In this document: positions 1 through 11,865 of the stretch, one piece after another | Layout: every line of letters begins with the position of its first letter | How positions within the stretch are numbered: the first letter of the stretch is position 1 | NCBI RefSeq assembly: GCF_016545825.1 | Contig: NC_052613.1 | Span: 36,344,844-36,408,843, forward strand | Length of the DNA stretch: 64,000 nt | Source: Eucalyptus grandis | Lineage: Eukaryota > Streptophyta > Magnoliopsida > Myrtales > Myrtaceae | Reading direction: 5' to 3' | Translations under genes and position numbers: made by a program | Notes under the pieces: generated by a model | The model's input: only the letters and a program-made list of their open reading frames with translations | The model's database searches: none | Told to the model about the DNA's origin: nothing

Positions 1-917
1 CTAGGCGACCGTAGAAAGGTACGGGTCCTAGGAAAGTAGTTTCCTTACAAAACCTTGTTGCTCTACTAGACGACCGTAGAAAGGTACGGGTCCTGAACAT
101 GTAACACCAACTATCTTGAATCACTCTGCCCTCCTTGAATGTAAGATATTCCACGTAGGTTCCTTTACCATTTGCATACAAATTGCATTCCAAAATTTTG
201 ACATCTCGGTCGGAACGGATGTCTCAATTCTCTTCGTTGAACGTTTCACTCGAATATGAATGTTCTTCAACTTTCCTCGTTATACCTTAGTCTGGATCTA
301 GGTATTTTGAGCTTTTAAAATCATGACATCTCTGTCTGGACCCGGATGTCTTGATTATTTTCGTCTAAACATTTCACTCTGGATGTGAATGTTTTTTCGA
401 CCTTTCTCATTATACTTAGTCTGGATCTAGGTATCTTGAGTACAAAAATCTTGACATCTCAGTCTAGACCTGGATGTCTTGATTATTTTCATTCAAACAT
501 TTCACTCTGATGTGAATGTTTGTCAATCCTTCTCATTATACCTTAGTCTGAATCTAGGTATTTCGAGTTTTTTTTTTTTTAAATCTTAACATCTCAGTCT
601 GGATCTAGATGTCTCAATCTATTGCCTGTTACACTTTTCAAGGAACCTGAGTGAGAGTTGGGTACTTGTGGAGTAAATAGGGATTTATCATGTACCTCAA
701 GATGCTTTACCGCATTAATTGGGAAGTAATTGTAGGTACATTCTTTCCTTTGACATCATGCATTTGCATTAGCATTTCCATGCATCATATAAATTGTATT
801 AAAAAATGGAATTCATTTTCCAACAAAAAAAAAATCAGTGCATGTGCATAGTCAAAATTTAGGTCTCAATTTGTCTTTGAAGGCAACCTCTTGAGCTCAT
901 CTTCAAAGAGGGGCGGC
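1..917 (+). mobile_element. 3' internal end of a long-LTR (gypsy-type) retrotransposon
   Basis: This is non-coding sequence running directly into an LTR that starts TGTTGACACC at 918. The last bases before the LTR (about 905-917) are purine-rich, AAGAGGGGCGG, as expected for a polypurine tract. A motif GCGACCGTAGAAAGGTACGG occurs twice near the left edge (about 5-29 and 70-95). No gag or pol reading frame is visible, so only the untranslated 3' end lies in the window. Assignment to gypsy is inferred from the very long LTR and is not proven by pol sequence. Confidence 0.6.
195..610. repeat. Tandem repeat, ~125-bp unit, about 3.5 copies
   Basis: The phrase TTAGTCTGGATCTAGGTAT recurs near 288, 418 and 543, each time preceded by a 'catttcactc...gaatgtt' block and followed by 'gacatctc.gtct'. 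The period is about 125 bp with point differences between copies. It lies in the internal region just upstream of the LTR, where such elements often carry tandem repeats. Confidence 0.75.
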
Positions 918-3885
918 TGTTGACACCTAAATTTTAACGGCACATTTAGTCATTAAAAATTAGGGTTTAATTTTATAAAAAAAAAAAAAAAATTAATTAT
1001 ATAGCATATAGTTTAGGTGCATTTTATTTTAATTGCCGTTTTGGACCGGTGGCAGATGCTTTCAAATTAATTGGATTAAGCCCACGAAAGGAACAAGTTA
1101 ACCCGAGCCCATTTTCTGAAATTGAGATTTGAAATAATGATTTTGGAATTTAAGAAAATCAGGTTGTGATCTTATCTTTAAAAATCAGTAGAAAATATTT
1201 AGGAGATAAGGAGAATATTATGAGATAAAATGATTTTGAGATTCGGAGGTTATGGGCAATTTTCGAAATATTCTAAGAAGATCGCATTATACTTGCTTAT
1301 AAAAGGGCAGTGTACGGCATGAGAAAGGGGGCCTTTTCGCTAGGGTTTCTTTTGGTCGAGGAAGAAAAAAAAGCAAAAAAATGAAAAAGGAAAGGACGTG
1401 AGAGTGACAGGAAGAGAGAGAAAAGAATTAAAAAGAGGAGAAGAAGAACAATGTTCTTCTTCTTCCCAGCGGATTGGTCCACTCGCCGCTGCCTACCGTG
1501 CCCACGCCCCTGTCCCTGCTGACGCCATGCCGGCGCCGGAGTCCGAGCCACTCGCCAGTCCGCCCGAAGCTCGCGATGCCGCCCCTCGTTCGAGCCGCCC
1601 TCCTCCGCGCCGTCGCAGCCACCATTCTTCGCCCGCGAGCTCCGACGACCCACATCACCCCGACGCAGAGCACCACTGTGTGTCGCCCATCCCCGATCCG
1701 TTCGTGGAGCCACCGCCACGACAGATCCGTGGTCCAGACGTCGGGATCTCCCCGCCTGCAGGTCTGAAGCTCCGGTGCTCCTGTCCCGACACCGCCGCGC
1801 CGCCCCGATCGCCGATCGACGGAGCCTGTCCCACCAACCCGCGAACCTCCTGCTGCCTCTTTCCCTGTGCCGACTGTTGCTGCACCTCCCCCGAATCTTG
1901 ACCCGAGCCAGATCGCGGCCCTTCTGCTCCGACGACGCTGTTGCTGTCCCTGTTTTGTCTCCGCTTGCAGATCTTCGCCGGTGCCGAGCCTCGTTGAAGA
2001 CCTAGATCTAACGCCACCCTCGCTCCGCGCCGCGACGCTCGCGCCCCGATTCGATCCTCGCGCCACCTCTGCCCCGACGCCCAACAGCTCCGCTCCAGGC
2101 CTCCTCCGAGCGAAGCTGCCTGCCGCTCCACTCGCTCCGCTCCGACCAGCGACCCGTCGCTTGCAGCTCGCCACCCGCGACCTGTTGTTGTTGTCGGTCC
2201 GCCCGGTGTCCGACGTCCCCCTGCTCGTTGCTGGTCCTCCTCGCCAGAGCTCCGACGATTGCAACCTTCGACGGTGACCCACCACGAGGCTGCCAAGTCG
2301 TGGGTGAAAAAACAATAAAAAGAAGGAAAATCAGATTATGTGGTTTTATTTCTTTATTATTATTATTATTATTATTATCTTGTCTTTTAGTAGAACTATT
2401 CTTGATGTATGATTGAGATTCCAACATGAAATAGTCCCTCAAATTAGGAATTGTCGGTCCGATTTTCGTCCGAAATCCGACTCGCAATCACTTCTAAAAA
2501 TCGACAATCCAATCTGGCCCGAGATTCGATTCGCGATTTAATTTAAAATTGGCCAACCCTATCTCATGCGCGATATATGGTTCGTCGATTTTGGATATCA
2601 ATCTTATCTTGTTTGATTTCTTTGTCGTCAAGTTGGTTGAGTCAATCTTATTTTCGTAAAAAGAAAAATCCAAAAAATGTTGAATTAGGATTACGTTTTT
2701 ATCTTTTATATTTAGAATAAGAACTTTATTTTGAATCATGGAAAAGAAAACCAAAAGAAAAAGCATATTCATTTAGGATGTTAGTTTTATCATTATTTGA
2801 ATTGCATGTGAAAATTTTAATTCCGAAATTAATATTAAAAAAACACAAAAAAATTATCATGCATATATCATGTTGAATTAAGACATTCTTTGCATATCAT
2901 TGCATGTTAGGGTTGCATGTTTATCAATTATAGGTAGATAATCTCTCCTAGATAAATTGCATGTTTTGTTAGGAAAATAAAAATACCCATGTCATATAGA
3001 ATTAGGTCCATGAAATGCACGTCATTTAGTGATTATTGTTAGGTTCATTTCTAATTAGAAATTGCCCGTCATTAGATTAGGTCATTTAATAAATGTCACG
3101 TGACATATACCTCGCATATTAAATTGCATGTTGCATGTCATTTTAGTTGAAATAATTTTATACGTCGTTGCATTGCATTGCATTGCACGTCATTAGAATT
3201 AAGTCATTTTGGTTAATTTAGATTGCATATTTAATTATTGCATGTTCATTAAGAAATCACAAAAATTCTTATTCATTCATATAGTTTATGACATATTGCC
3301 ATGCCATATCATTTCATATTAGATTAAAAGCATTGCATTGCATATGGACTATATTTTCATTGAAAAAGAGAAAACAAAAATTGAGTAATTGCTTGTTAAT
3401 TAGAAACCATATCTAGGGTTGTTGATGTGGATTTTAATTTAACACTGCAGATGCTTTTGTTGCTTTGAGGTAAGTCCTGCATTATTTAATTATTTTCTTT
3501 GGTGTTAAATTGATGGTTTGCGCACTTGCATGAACACCTCACATGTTAGGAAACTAGTTTAAAATCAATTCAAGCTGCCTGCAAAACCTTTTTTTAAAAT
3601 AAAAGAAATGGTACCGAAAGGGCGTTAGAGAAATCTAGCATAATCAAGTCCTCATACCAAAATCGCTGGTTCGTAGGAGTAAAGTGAATCTCCCGTTACT
3701 TTACTAGGGTTTCTAATCGACTCACCAAAAAATAGATTAGTGGAGACTCATAATTGAAAATCAATTGCATGTTAAGAACTTGAACCTAAGTCGCGAATTG
3801 GTATGGGTTTGGGAGAGCCCGAGTTAAGTCTAAGCTTAACAATCCATTAGCCAAACCCTAGGTGGTCCATTATTTCGAATTTTTT
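918..3885 (+). mobile_element. 3' LTR of a long-LTR retrotransposon (copy 1)
   Basis: It begins TGTTGACACCTAAATTTT and aligns over nearly its whole length with the solo LTR at 39552-42631: shared TATA region, a GC-rich ~800-bp block (1460-2290), the AT-rich 'gcatgtcat' tract, and the 'aaccctaggtgg' block close to the end. The right end has diverged, so the expected ...GATCGCGACA end is not recognisable and the boundary near 3885 is approximate. A consensus splice donor GAG|GTAAGT at about 3470 is conserved in the other copy (42205). ORFs in the GC-rich block are not shared between copies and are not called as genes. Confidence 0.8.
1298..1305 (+). promoter_or_regulatory. LTR TATA box
   Basis: TATAAAAG is followed about 30 bp downstream by GC-richer sequence. 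The matching place in the second LTR carries TATAAATA (40049-40056). Conservation of a TATA element at the same relative position supports an LTR promoter. Confidence 0.6.
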
Positions 3886-4029
3886 TAGAAATGCCTCCCC
3901 TCCCGGCCCAAAACTCATAGTCACTTGGACTTGGGATTTTGGAGGAGCGATGCAAGAAAAAAACGGCTACTATTGGCTCTGTATCCGCAAATTTCCGCGA
4001 GTTGAATTGGAGTCAATCGAGTGATGGTG
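3886..4029. other. Short unassigned stretch between LTR and next element
   Basis: No ORF or repeat match is visible. It includes the diverged LTR end and a C-rich patch near 3895. It may contain the real LTR end plus flank. Confidence 0.3.
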
Positions 4030-7000
4030 GCCCACATGACAACATTTATGTTCTAGAAATAGCCCACATGACAACATTTCTATTCCAGAAATAGTTTAAG
4101 AACAGAAATGAATTTTGTATTTCATTTACGGACGAGTTTCGAGGAAAAAATGTTTGATAACGATACAAAATTTTGTTTGAAATAGAAATTTATTTGATAA
4201 CTGAATAAAATTTCTATTTCTTAAAACAATTTTTCTTTTTTTGGAGCAAATGAGATGTACATTATTACAAATTTCATATGCTTATGAAACCATTGACCCA
4301 AATACAAAGTATGACTTTTTTTTTTTTTTTAGTAAAGTCTCCCTTTTTTGCAAAAAAAAATACAAAGTAAGAGATGTTATATCAAATTTTCTAAATTTTT
4401 ACACAAAATTCTTTAGCATCCACGTAGATAGGTAATTACGGTTAAACAATATACTTATCAATAATCTCTATACAATAGAAAAAATAGATCAATATGCATT
4501 ATTCTTGAGCATGATAGAAGGTTCCCAAAATTCTAGTAGAATGAAGGCGGGCAACCATATTCTAATCCCCTTCATGCTAGTGTGTCAAGTTGATCGCCAC
4601 CACGGTTTACGATATCGAGCAATCGTTTTAGAAAGAAACACAAAAAAGTGTATTGGGTAATTTGCGGCAAATTTTACAAAATCGGCGAATTTTACGAAGT
4701 GTAACAAGGACCATTACAAATAAGGGAAATCATCAAGTAGAACATCACATTACAAGAATTGAGATAGGAATCATCAAATACATTATCACAATACAAAAGC
4801 AAATATTGTAAATCCCCAAATACAAAATAATAGAAATACATTACAAAAATTAAAAACACGATTTCATGAAATCTCCGGCATATTATGATCCCTTGCCATC
4901 TTATTGGCAATATTTTTTCTAAGCATATTTATCTCAATTTCCTCCTCGGTCAATATATCACCTACAACCTCATCTTGTATAAGTTCACATGAGTACTCCG
5001 GATCTCCATATAAGGAAAAGTTTCTATTCAGTCCTGGGCCTCGTCGGACGAACTCGAGCGGCTCAAGTGTCTGCTGCAATGACATTTATATGATGGTTAG
5101 AATTATATCCATAGACCAGTCACAATTTGATGTGAATTAAATATTACAACAAAGAAAGCTTATGGCAAAAGAAAGCTTATACAATCGGATCGAACCCAAG
5201 CAAACAAACGGTGGTGGCCTAACAAAAGCGGGTCATAGCATCAATCGGATGGAGGAAGTAGATAACACGGGCTCCAATAAAATTTGATTGCCAATCCACA
5301 TTTGTAACTTCAGGCCAAGTACAAATATAATCATCCCAGTATTGGACTACGTAGGTAATTGGTTTACAAAAAGCATTCAGCCAATGAAAACAATTAATAA
5401 TACAGATCTCAAAATCCCCATCTTCGTTTCGATCGAAAGCTTCCTTTAAATTGAAGGAAAATCACTTATACGGCTAGAAAAACCAAACTATATGAATCCT
5501 AAATTTCTTTCAGTCCTCTTAAAAGCTAGATCACTAAAGACTCTATCCAGCTTTAGTATAATACAAAGAATAGCAATGATGAAAATAATGAGAATAATAG
5601 CAGTAGCAATTATATTATTAACAATAAGAATAAACTATTCACTTCCTGGCATCAAGCCAAATCCCCATATTCCAGATGTGGCTTAAGAGATCGCAAAAAT
5701 TTACATTTGCCAGGGCTTCCTTCTCCTATAAGTTTTTAGCAAACGGAATCAGCGCGTACAAAACTGAACAATATACATGGTCTACAAGGTTACCGGCTAA
5801 AATGAGCTAATATCTTTTTCCCAATTTCCATTAGATAATCAAATTAACGAGATTAAGAATTCTTTAGACACACTTTCCATTCGTCGGCACCATTGCGAGA
5901 GATCAACTAAGATACTAAGCACAAAATTTTCATTCATTTTAACAAAACAACAACGGCGACGCAATCACATTCCCACAGTTTTGTGAGCATCAGTATACGC
6001 TGCACAAGACCAAATAACACGGAGCGACACTAAAGTGACCTCTTCATCATTCACGAAGTTTTAGGTTTATTCGGTTCAGCTTCCGAAGCAACAAAACACC
6101 ACGAAACACGAGCGCAGAGTCCACGAGCTACCGACGAAAGCGGAGGCGACGCGGTGGACAATCCCGAACCAAAAGGCTAGCGAGAGAATGAAGGAACCGC
6201 ACGTGCGCGATTCGCAGCACATGAGCTCGAAAGCTTCCAAAAGGAGCAACGAAGCACTCCTTCGCCTAAAATCTCCCGATAACAACCCCGATCATCCAGA
6301 ATCGCGGCACCAAATCCGACGTCTCGGCCCATCGCTCCCGCCACAAACTCAACGCGACCAAAGCGCAATGCAGCAGAGCACTCAATAGAGAGAGAAAAAG
6401 AAGAGGAATCGGCACGAACCGAGAGAAGGGAGGAGAAGGGTAGTTACGCTGCTTTGCGCTCTTCACGGTCGTGGGCCTCGTCGGACGAACTCGAGCGGCT
6501 CCGGTGTGTTGCGGAGGGCTTCGGATGAGGCGAAGGGGCGGATTCGCGAGCAGCTCATTGTTGGATGAGGAGAGGGGGCGCGGTGTTCCGAGGTCACGGG
6601 CGATGGCGGCTTTTGGTGAGACGAAGCGGAAGCGGGAGCGGCTTGGGGTGTCGGTGCTCGGATCTCTGTGCGAGAGGGCTTCGGCGTCGCGGGGAATGAG
6701 CGGCGGGGGTGCAGGCGCGAGATCTGTTGCCGAGGAGTGCTCGGACAACAAGTGGGGACCGGTGGGTGGCGAGGGGGTGGATTCGCGAGCAGATGTGGAT
6801 GAGCAAGAGGAGAGGCAGAGAGCGTCCAATGGAGGAGACGATCCGAGTGTCCAATGGAGAAGACGATGTCTCGAGGAGATGAGCAGAGGCGAAGGAGGAG
6901 GAGGAGGCAGAGAAGAGGCAGAGGAGGCGGAGGAGGAGGAGGAGGAGGAGGCAGAGACGTACGAGGGAGGACCGAGTGAAATTAGGGTTTTTAGTGGGAA

Positions 7001-7155
7001 AAATTAGAAACTGATTTCTCCACCATTTTTTATTTTGGAATAGAAATCTATTCCAAAAATAGAAAATTTGAGTAGTCTTATCAAACAAGTTTATGTTCCA
7101 AAATTGGTCTGTTCAGAAAAATCATTTGTGGAACAGAAATAATTTTTATCATGCA
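4030..7155 (-). mobile_element. Degraded PIF/Harbinger-like DNA transposon
   Basis: The ends are imperfectly inverted. The left has CACATGACAACATTT plus TTCTATTCCAGAAATAG; the right, read in reverse, has GTGCATGATAAAAAT plus TTATTTCTGTTCC. The only recognisable coding is a minus-strand exon (4864-5073) resembling the C-terminus of PIF/Harbinger transposases. A GC-rich segment (6060-6990) full of CGG/GAG repeats forms the 5' part in the minus direction. No catalytic DDE core is readable, so the element looks non-autonomous. Exact ends and TSD are uncertain. Confidence 0.45.
4864..5073 (-). pseudogene. Transposase C-terminal exon (PIF/Harbinger-like), fragment
   Basis: A minus-strand exon follows a good acceptor (CATTGCAG|) and encodes about 69 residues ending at TGA. 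The tail contains EEEIEINMLRKNIANKM, which resembles the '..LRDxIANxMW..' tail of plant HARBI1-like transposases. The upstream part reads LEPLEFVRRGPGLNR. No DDE catalytic residues are present, so this is the end of a longer lost gene or a fragment kept in a non-autonomous element. An ATG at 5085 also opens this frame, but the acceptor just inside it makes an internal exon more likely. Family assignment rests on a short tail motif recalled without a search. Confidence 0.4.
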
Positions 7156-7292
7156 CCCCCTTAAAAGAGAAGTTCGGAATCGTATATTCTATATGGAAGA
7201 GATTAGGTAAATTTAATATCTGAGCCCTGCTCTTTCAAAAGGGGTTCGTATTTGAGACCCAAAATTTTTAGCAGGTTATTAAGCTGAAGCTA
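7156..7292. other. Spacer between transposon and gene
   Basis: AT-rich, with no reading frame or repeat recognised. It probably holds the promoter of the gene whose leader starts near 7293, but no clear TATA box stands out. Confidence 0.3.
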
Positions 7293-8047
7293 TTGGGCAT
7301 AACCAGAGAGGCGTGCCAAGAATACCCCCTCTCATCATCGTCTCCTTCCCCCTTTGTTGTCTGCACCCGAACCGCCCACCTCTTCTTCGCGTCTCCACTC
7401 CGTCGTCCTCACCTCGATCTCCCTCTTCCTCACACCGCCGCGACGACAAGCCGAGATCCGAGGCTCGCCTCCAGTGGAGCTCGACCGAGCCCTACATCTC
7501 AGCATCCGGGTGCTTTCTTCTAGCGCTTCACGCGGACGGCGGAATAAGATTCGTGAACGACGAATCGGGCAATCCTTCCCTTTTGCTGAATCCTCCGGGC
7601 GTTTGAATTCGTGTCCTACTTTGGATTTGGATTTTCCGTCGTTTCCGGGTAATTCGATTCGTCCTCGGACTCTGTTTTTTTTTTCCGTTAGTCTATCTTC
7701 CTACACTGTTAAGGATTCGACTTCTGCTTTTTCGCGTGACCCGGTTTTTGTTTGCTTTTTGCTGGTGCAGGTTTGAGACTCAAGCAAAATAGGCAGGATT
7801 TGGTCCTCGACTTGAAGGAAGTCCTGAACTTCTCGGAATCGGACTCGACGGTTCGCATTCCAGAACTTCGAGCTGAATTTCCGAGAGATTTGTCTTTTCT
7901 CGCGTTCAACGAGGATTAGAGCCCCAATTAGGCTTGATCGGAGGCGTTCAGCAACGATTGGAGGATGAGGATGCCAGTGCCGCCAGGGGCGGCCCAGCAC
8001 CAGCTGTACTCGGTGCCGCCCACAGGTCATGGGAACAGCAAATGTGG
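7293..8047 (+). CDS. 5' leader and first coding exon of an unrecognised gene
   Basis: A CT-rich leader (about 7310-7640) is followed by a likely leader intron (donor GTAATTCG near 7650, acceptor GGTGCAG| at 7770). The next exon has no ATG until 7965, where ATGAGGATG opens a 27-codon frame rich in Pro/Gly (PPGAAQHQLYS, PTGHGNSKC) and ends at donor GG|GTGAGA (8047). I do not recognise the protein. By position it could be the first exon of the coiled-coil gene whose later exons lie at 11800, 19171 and 20755; that link is inference, and exon phases (2 here, 0 at 11800) need at least one more exon between. Confidence 0.45.
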
Positions 8048-11000
8048 GTGAGAGACCCAGTTTGAGTTTCACATTTCCAGTAGTAGCAAGCAGGCCTTAC
8101 TATCCTTTTGAATGAGTAAGTGTGATAATTCAATTATCTGTCCATATTTTACAGTTCTTCTCAGTCCTTTACTTCACACTAGTCCAAGAGCATCAATTTC
8201 ACTGATTCACATATTGTGTGGCAGTATGTTTGTCAATTACATTATGAGTGTTTCGGAGCCAATAAATTTTCTGATAAGATTTGTGAATTCTATTGTGAGA
8301 TTGAGAGATTGCTTTGCAAGAGACTGTGAGGGCTGATTATTGTGCGAGTTATTGGTGCATTTGGAGGCTGGGCAACATTAAGAGTATTTGAGTAACTTGG
8401 GTGGTTGTAGTGTCCGGTGTTTGATTTATTAATTTTGTTTATTATTGTGTTTGGTGGCTTGTTTTTTTGCAACATATGAATACTTAAATTTGTATGGGCC
8501 AGGTGATGGTCTTCAACTGCTTTCTTTATTCTTCTTGCTGTCAGTTCAGATTTTATGGTTATGGAGTATTCATTGGAATTTAGAACAGGATATCTCCTGA
8601 AGGGTTGGTACATTCCCTCGTTCATCCTCCTTTGGTTTGTGCCTTCATGGATAAAATTTGTCAAAGTCTGTCAGAATAACAATAAACTCTCGTTCGTACA
8701 TGTGATCTCATGAAGATTTCTATACCTCAAAATTTTTCAATAAAATCAAGTATGATCTTCCCATTTACTACTCATATTCTACTCTTCTACTCATAGTCAC
8801 TTCTCTTCACAGATTTGGCATCAGTTCCCCTATCCATTTAAATGCTTTACATGAATTCATCAATCCAACAAAAAGATCATAAATCTGGGATGCTATTAAC
8901 GTTCTCTTGCCTTTGAATTTGGATTCTCAGCTTATTTTTGCATTCTAGTAGTTTTCTGCACTCATCCAATTCTTTTGTTCTCACTATGCTCAGTCTCATC
9001 CTCCAAGATTCTCTCAATCTTGTTTACCTCACAGATTGTATTGGACTTACATCAGTGAAGTTTGTTGGTAGGACCCGGCGACCTATGGAAAGGTCTGTGT
9101 ACCCTTCCTTCACCGTCGCTCTCCAGTATTAAGTCTAGGAGAAGGTGCTGAAGGGGGGGACCAGGGATGTGAGACTGCTCCTCAATGGCAGTTAGGTGCT
9201 TTAAATCCGCTTTCCTGTTTTAGTCTGGAAACTCCATTCAAATACATTTACTAAGTTGTGGAATGTACCTGACTAGTTTCCCTTATATCTCTGACTCTGA
9301 TATGTGAAAATTACTTTTGCAGCATTCACCAGAAGAGGAAGGAACTCGGTATTAACTTTCTGTCCGCATGTACTGATACAAAGCACTTATTCCACACACG
9401 CAATCCTCTCATTTCTGAGCATACTGTGGCGCACATCAAGATCTATGGGGGAAACAGATTTACTGCACCTCAACCCTTCCATTCTAGCATTTTACTACCA
9501 TCCAAGATTCAGGAATGGATTAGTTGGACACAAATAAAGGCGTTTTGTGTCCTGGGTAGCACTCGATGAAATCTTTGTCAATTGTTCATTTTGATAATTA
9601 TTTATATTCTTCTTCGTGGAATCAAAGACGCATGCCCTGCAGTCACTGGTCGGCAAAGTTTAAAGGGTGGGTAGATTTGTATCTGCTATTTCTTTTGACA
9701 GGCTGTTTGAAAGACACCGGTAATGATCATGGGGTACAATCAGAATCTAGAAAGAATTTCTTCTGAACAATTAGCATATTGTCTGCATTCTCGTCTGTTA
9801 TGTTGTTCGTCATCATTTCCCTAGTTATCTCATTGACATGATTATGTCCCACATTCTGTTGTGCGCAAGGGATCAGTTCTGCACAAGGGGTGCACTAAGT
9901 TATACGTTAGATATACTCTCGTGTCAGGTTAAGCTTTTAACAAATGCATTTGTCTAACATGCAGCAATCAAATCAAACAGCATGATCAATCAGCCAACCC
10001 TATGTTCTTGTTTTGGGTTCTTTCTTCTAGTAATTTTTTATGGTCTGGAAGACTTTCGGACAAGGATTATAAGCCTCTCATAAAATCATCAATTTACAAA
10101 AAGGTTTAAAGATTGGACCGTTAAATCTGTTACTGATAGCTAGTGTCAACTCTTTTTGTTGCCCAAGAAAGTAATTGAAATGGTTGGAAGAGTTGGGAAA
10201 ATTTTGGAACGCAATATTATTTATATAGTGGGTAATGGAGATAATATTTCTCTTTGGTATGACTTGTGGCATCATGCTGGGATCTTGCCAGAATTATTTC
10301 TCAAGGAAAATATCTTATGATTCTGCTCTTCCTCTGCAGGCCAAAGGATCTGCTGCAATTCGTAACGCTCATTGGAAGTGGCTTGCCGCTAGGTCTGAAG
10401 AGTTGGTCTTCATCCAGACTGCAGTTTGTGGTGTGGTTTTTTCTAATTCCTCAGCTGCAGACAAGATTGTATGCACAGAATCTTTAAATAGTTGCTTTGA
10501 CTCTTTTGTTGCTGGGGAAATTGTCAGAATGCTGATGTTGACTGGCACAAACTTGTGTGGTGCTCCCCTAATGTGCCAAGATTTGGCTTCAATTCAAGAG
10601 GATTAACAGTTGGTCTGTTGGGAATACAAGATCTCTCTGCTTCTTTTGTAATCCAAGTTTTGAATTTTGCTCCCATCTAAATTTTTTGTGTAGTTTCTCT
10701 AATGAAGCACGGAGGAAGGTCGTAATTCTGTCAAATTAATCAACCAATCTTGCTGTCATCTAATTCTCAATGTTTAATGTTATCAACTTTATTGAGTTCT
10801 CTGTCAGGCATAGTTTTCAGAGTTACCTTGGTCTCAAAATAAGATTGGCACTGATAGGCATCATAGGTTTTGTCTTGCCTGGAACCTAAGTTTGTGAAAA
10901 TTGTCTAGCTAGAGTAAGACTTGACTGAGGTTATGCTTATTGTTGGTTTTTTCGCTCGTAAAATTGCATGTTATGCTCTGTCATCTCTATGCTTGTGATC

Positions 11001-11799
11001 GTAGATAGTTGTCAATTTCAACCCTCTTCTTTTTGGGTCCAATTTTTGTGTGGTCCATTTATTCACCTTTGCATTTCTCTAAATAGTCATTGAAGGAAGA
11101 AGCGCAATCAATGAAAATGATTCGTTATAAGATTAAAAAGAGAATAATTTATTGACTACAAGATATAAAGAGAGACATTACATCATATTGCTCTTTTCTT
11201 TTTTGTGCATTCATGGTAATTTCACTCAATTACAGCCGTAGGAATGGTCATTTGAAATTCGGACATTTTCTTCTAGTTATTCGCCATAATATCATCATCA
11301 CTTCAATGAAGAAATTATTTGGAATGGTCGGTGGCGTTCGTGCCTGGGCTTATTTTTAAAAGTAAGTTTGCCGATGAAGACCTCTTCCAAGAAGCAGCCC
11401 TATGTCTTTGACAAGAAAATCCAACTTATTTACTGTTAGAGCATTCACGCAGAGTAATAGGTGTTGACCAAGTACAGCTACCTGACCGCATTGGAATCTT
11501 CCAATCTTATGATTATTCAAAACTTATCGCATTTGCCGTAAATTTGTTTGAATTGTTATTTTCTATGCATGCTACATGAAAAAGTTCTCTCTTTGCCTTG
11601 AGCGGTCTTTCACTTTCGATAATTATAAAATTCTTGCAACGGATGGGCAATTTCTCTGAGTTTCAAGTGATTTAATTGCTTATGCTTCGAGCAATTGATT
11701 GTCCAATGCATCATTTTACTTCTAGGATATGTTGTTTCTTGACGAAGACACGGGATACATGTTCAAAATTCAGAGCTTGGTTTCTTATTGCATTTGCAG
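8048..11799. other. Presumed intron(s) with transposon relics
   Basis: AT-rich sequence with no convincing gene apart from the LINE relic at 10140-10612. A frame open from 9323 (after acceptor TTTTGCAG|) to about 9569 is noted separately. The stretch 8150-8430 is echoed in degraded form at 18690-18950, so part of this intron was duplicated. Confidence 0.4.
10140..10612 (+). mobile_element. LINE reverse transcriptase 3' fragment (zf-RVT region)
   Basis: Translation with several frame changes gives VGNGDNISLWYDLWHHAG followed later by DWHKLVWCSPNVPRFGF. These match the pattern of the zinc-finger/RVT tail of plant L1-type LINE ORF2 ('VGNG..T.LWFD.W', 'DWHKLVW....PR..F'). The frame is broken repeatedly, so this is an old relic. 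No poly-A tail or target duplication is visible. It lies within the presumed intron of the gene at 7.3-20.8 kb. Confidence 0.7.
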
Positions 11800-11865
11800 G
11801 TTGCTGTTATCAAGCAATTTGCTAGTAAATTAACATCTGTGAATGAAAAGCTGATCGGTATTAAA
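11800..11865 (+). CDS. Internal exon, probably of the coiled-coil gene (copy A)
   Basis: A 66-bp segment lies between a clean acceptor (CATTTGCAG|) and a clean donor (AAA|GTGAGT) and encodes 22 residues, including VAVIKQFASKL and NEKLIGIK, with no stop. It begins and ends in phase 0. This fits directly with the exon that starts GAA AAG TTG GGT in copy B (39537) and with the last exon at 20755. The charged, Leu/Ile-rich composition suits a coiled coil. I do not recognise the family. Confidence 0.5.

Noticed and set aside
1398..2315. Several overlapping ORFs of 76-295 codons on both strands
   Set aside because: They lie in the GC-rich block of an LTR, are low-complexity Arg/Pro/Ala in all frames, and the homologous block in the second LTR does not conserve any of the frames.
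6266..7088. ORFs of 164-187 codons near 6.3-7.1 kb
   Set aside because: Simple GAG/CGG repeat composition within a transposon relic; no domain.
9068..9105. Similarity of 'ggcgacctatggaaaggt' to the repeat at positions 5-29
   Set aside because: Only a short partial match with several differences; not enough to call a retroelement relic.
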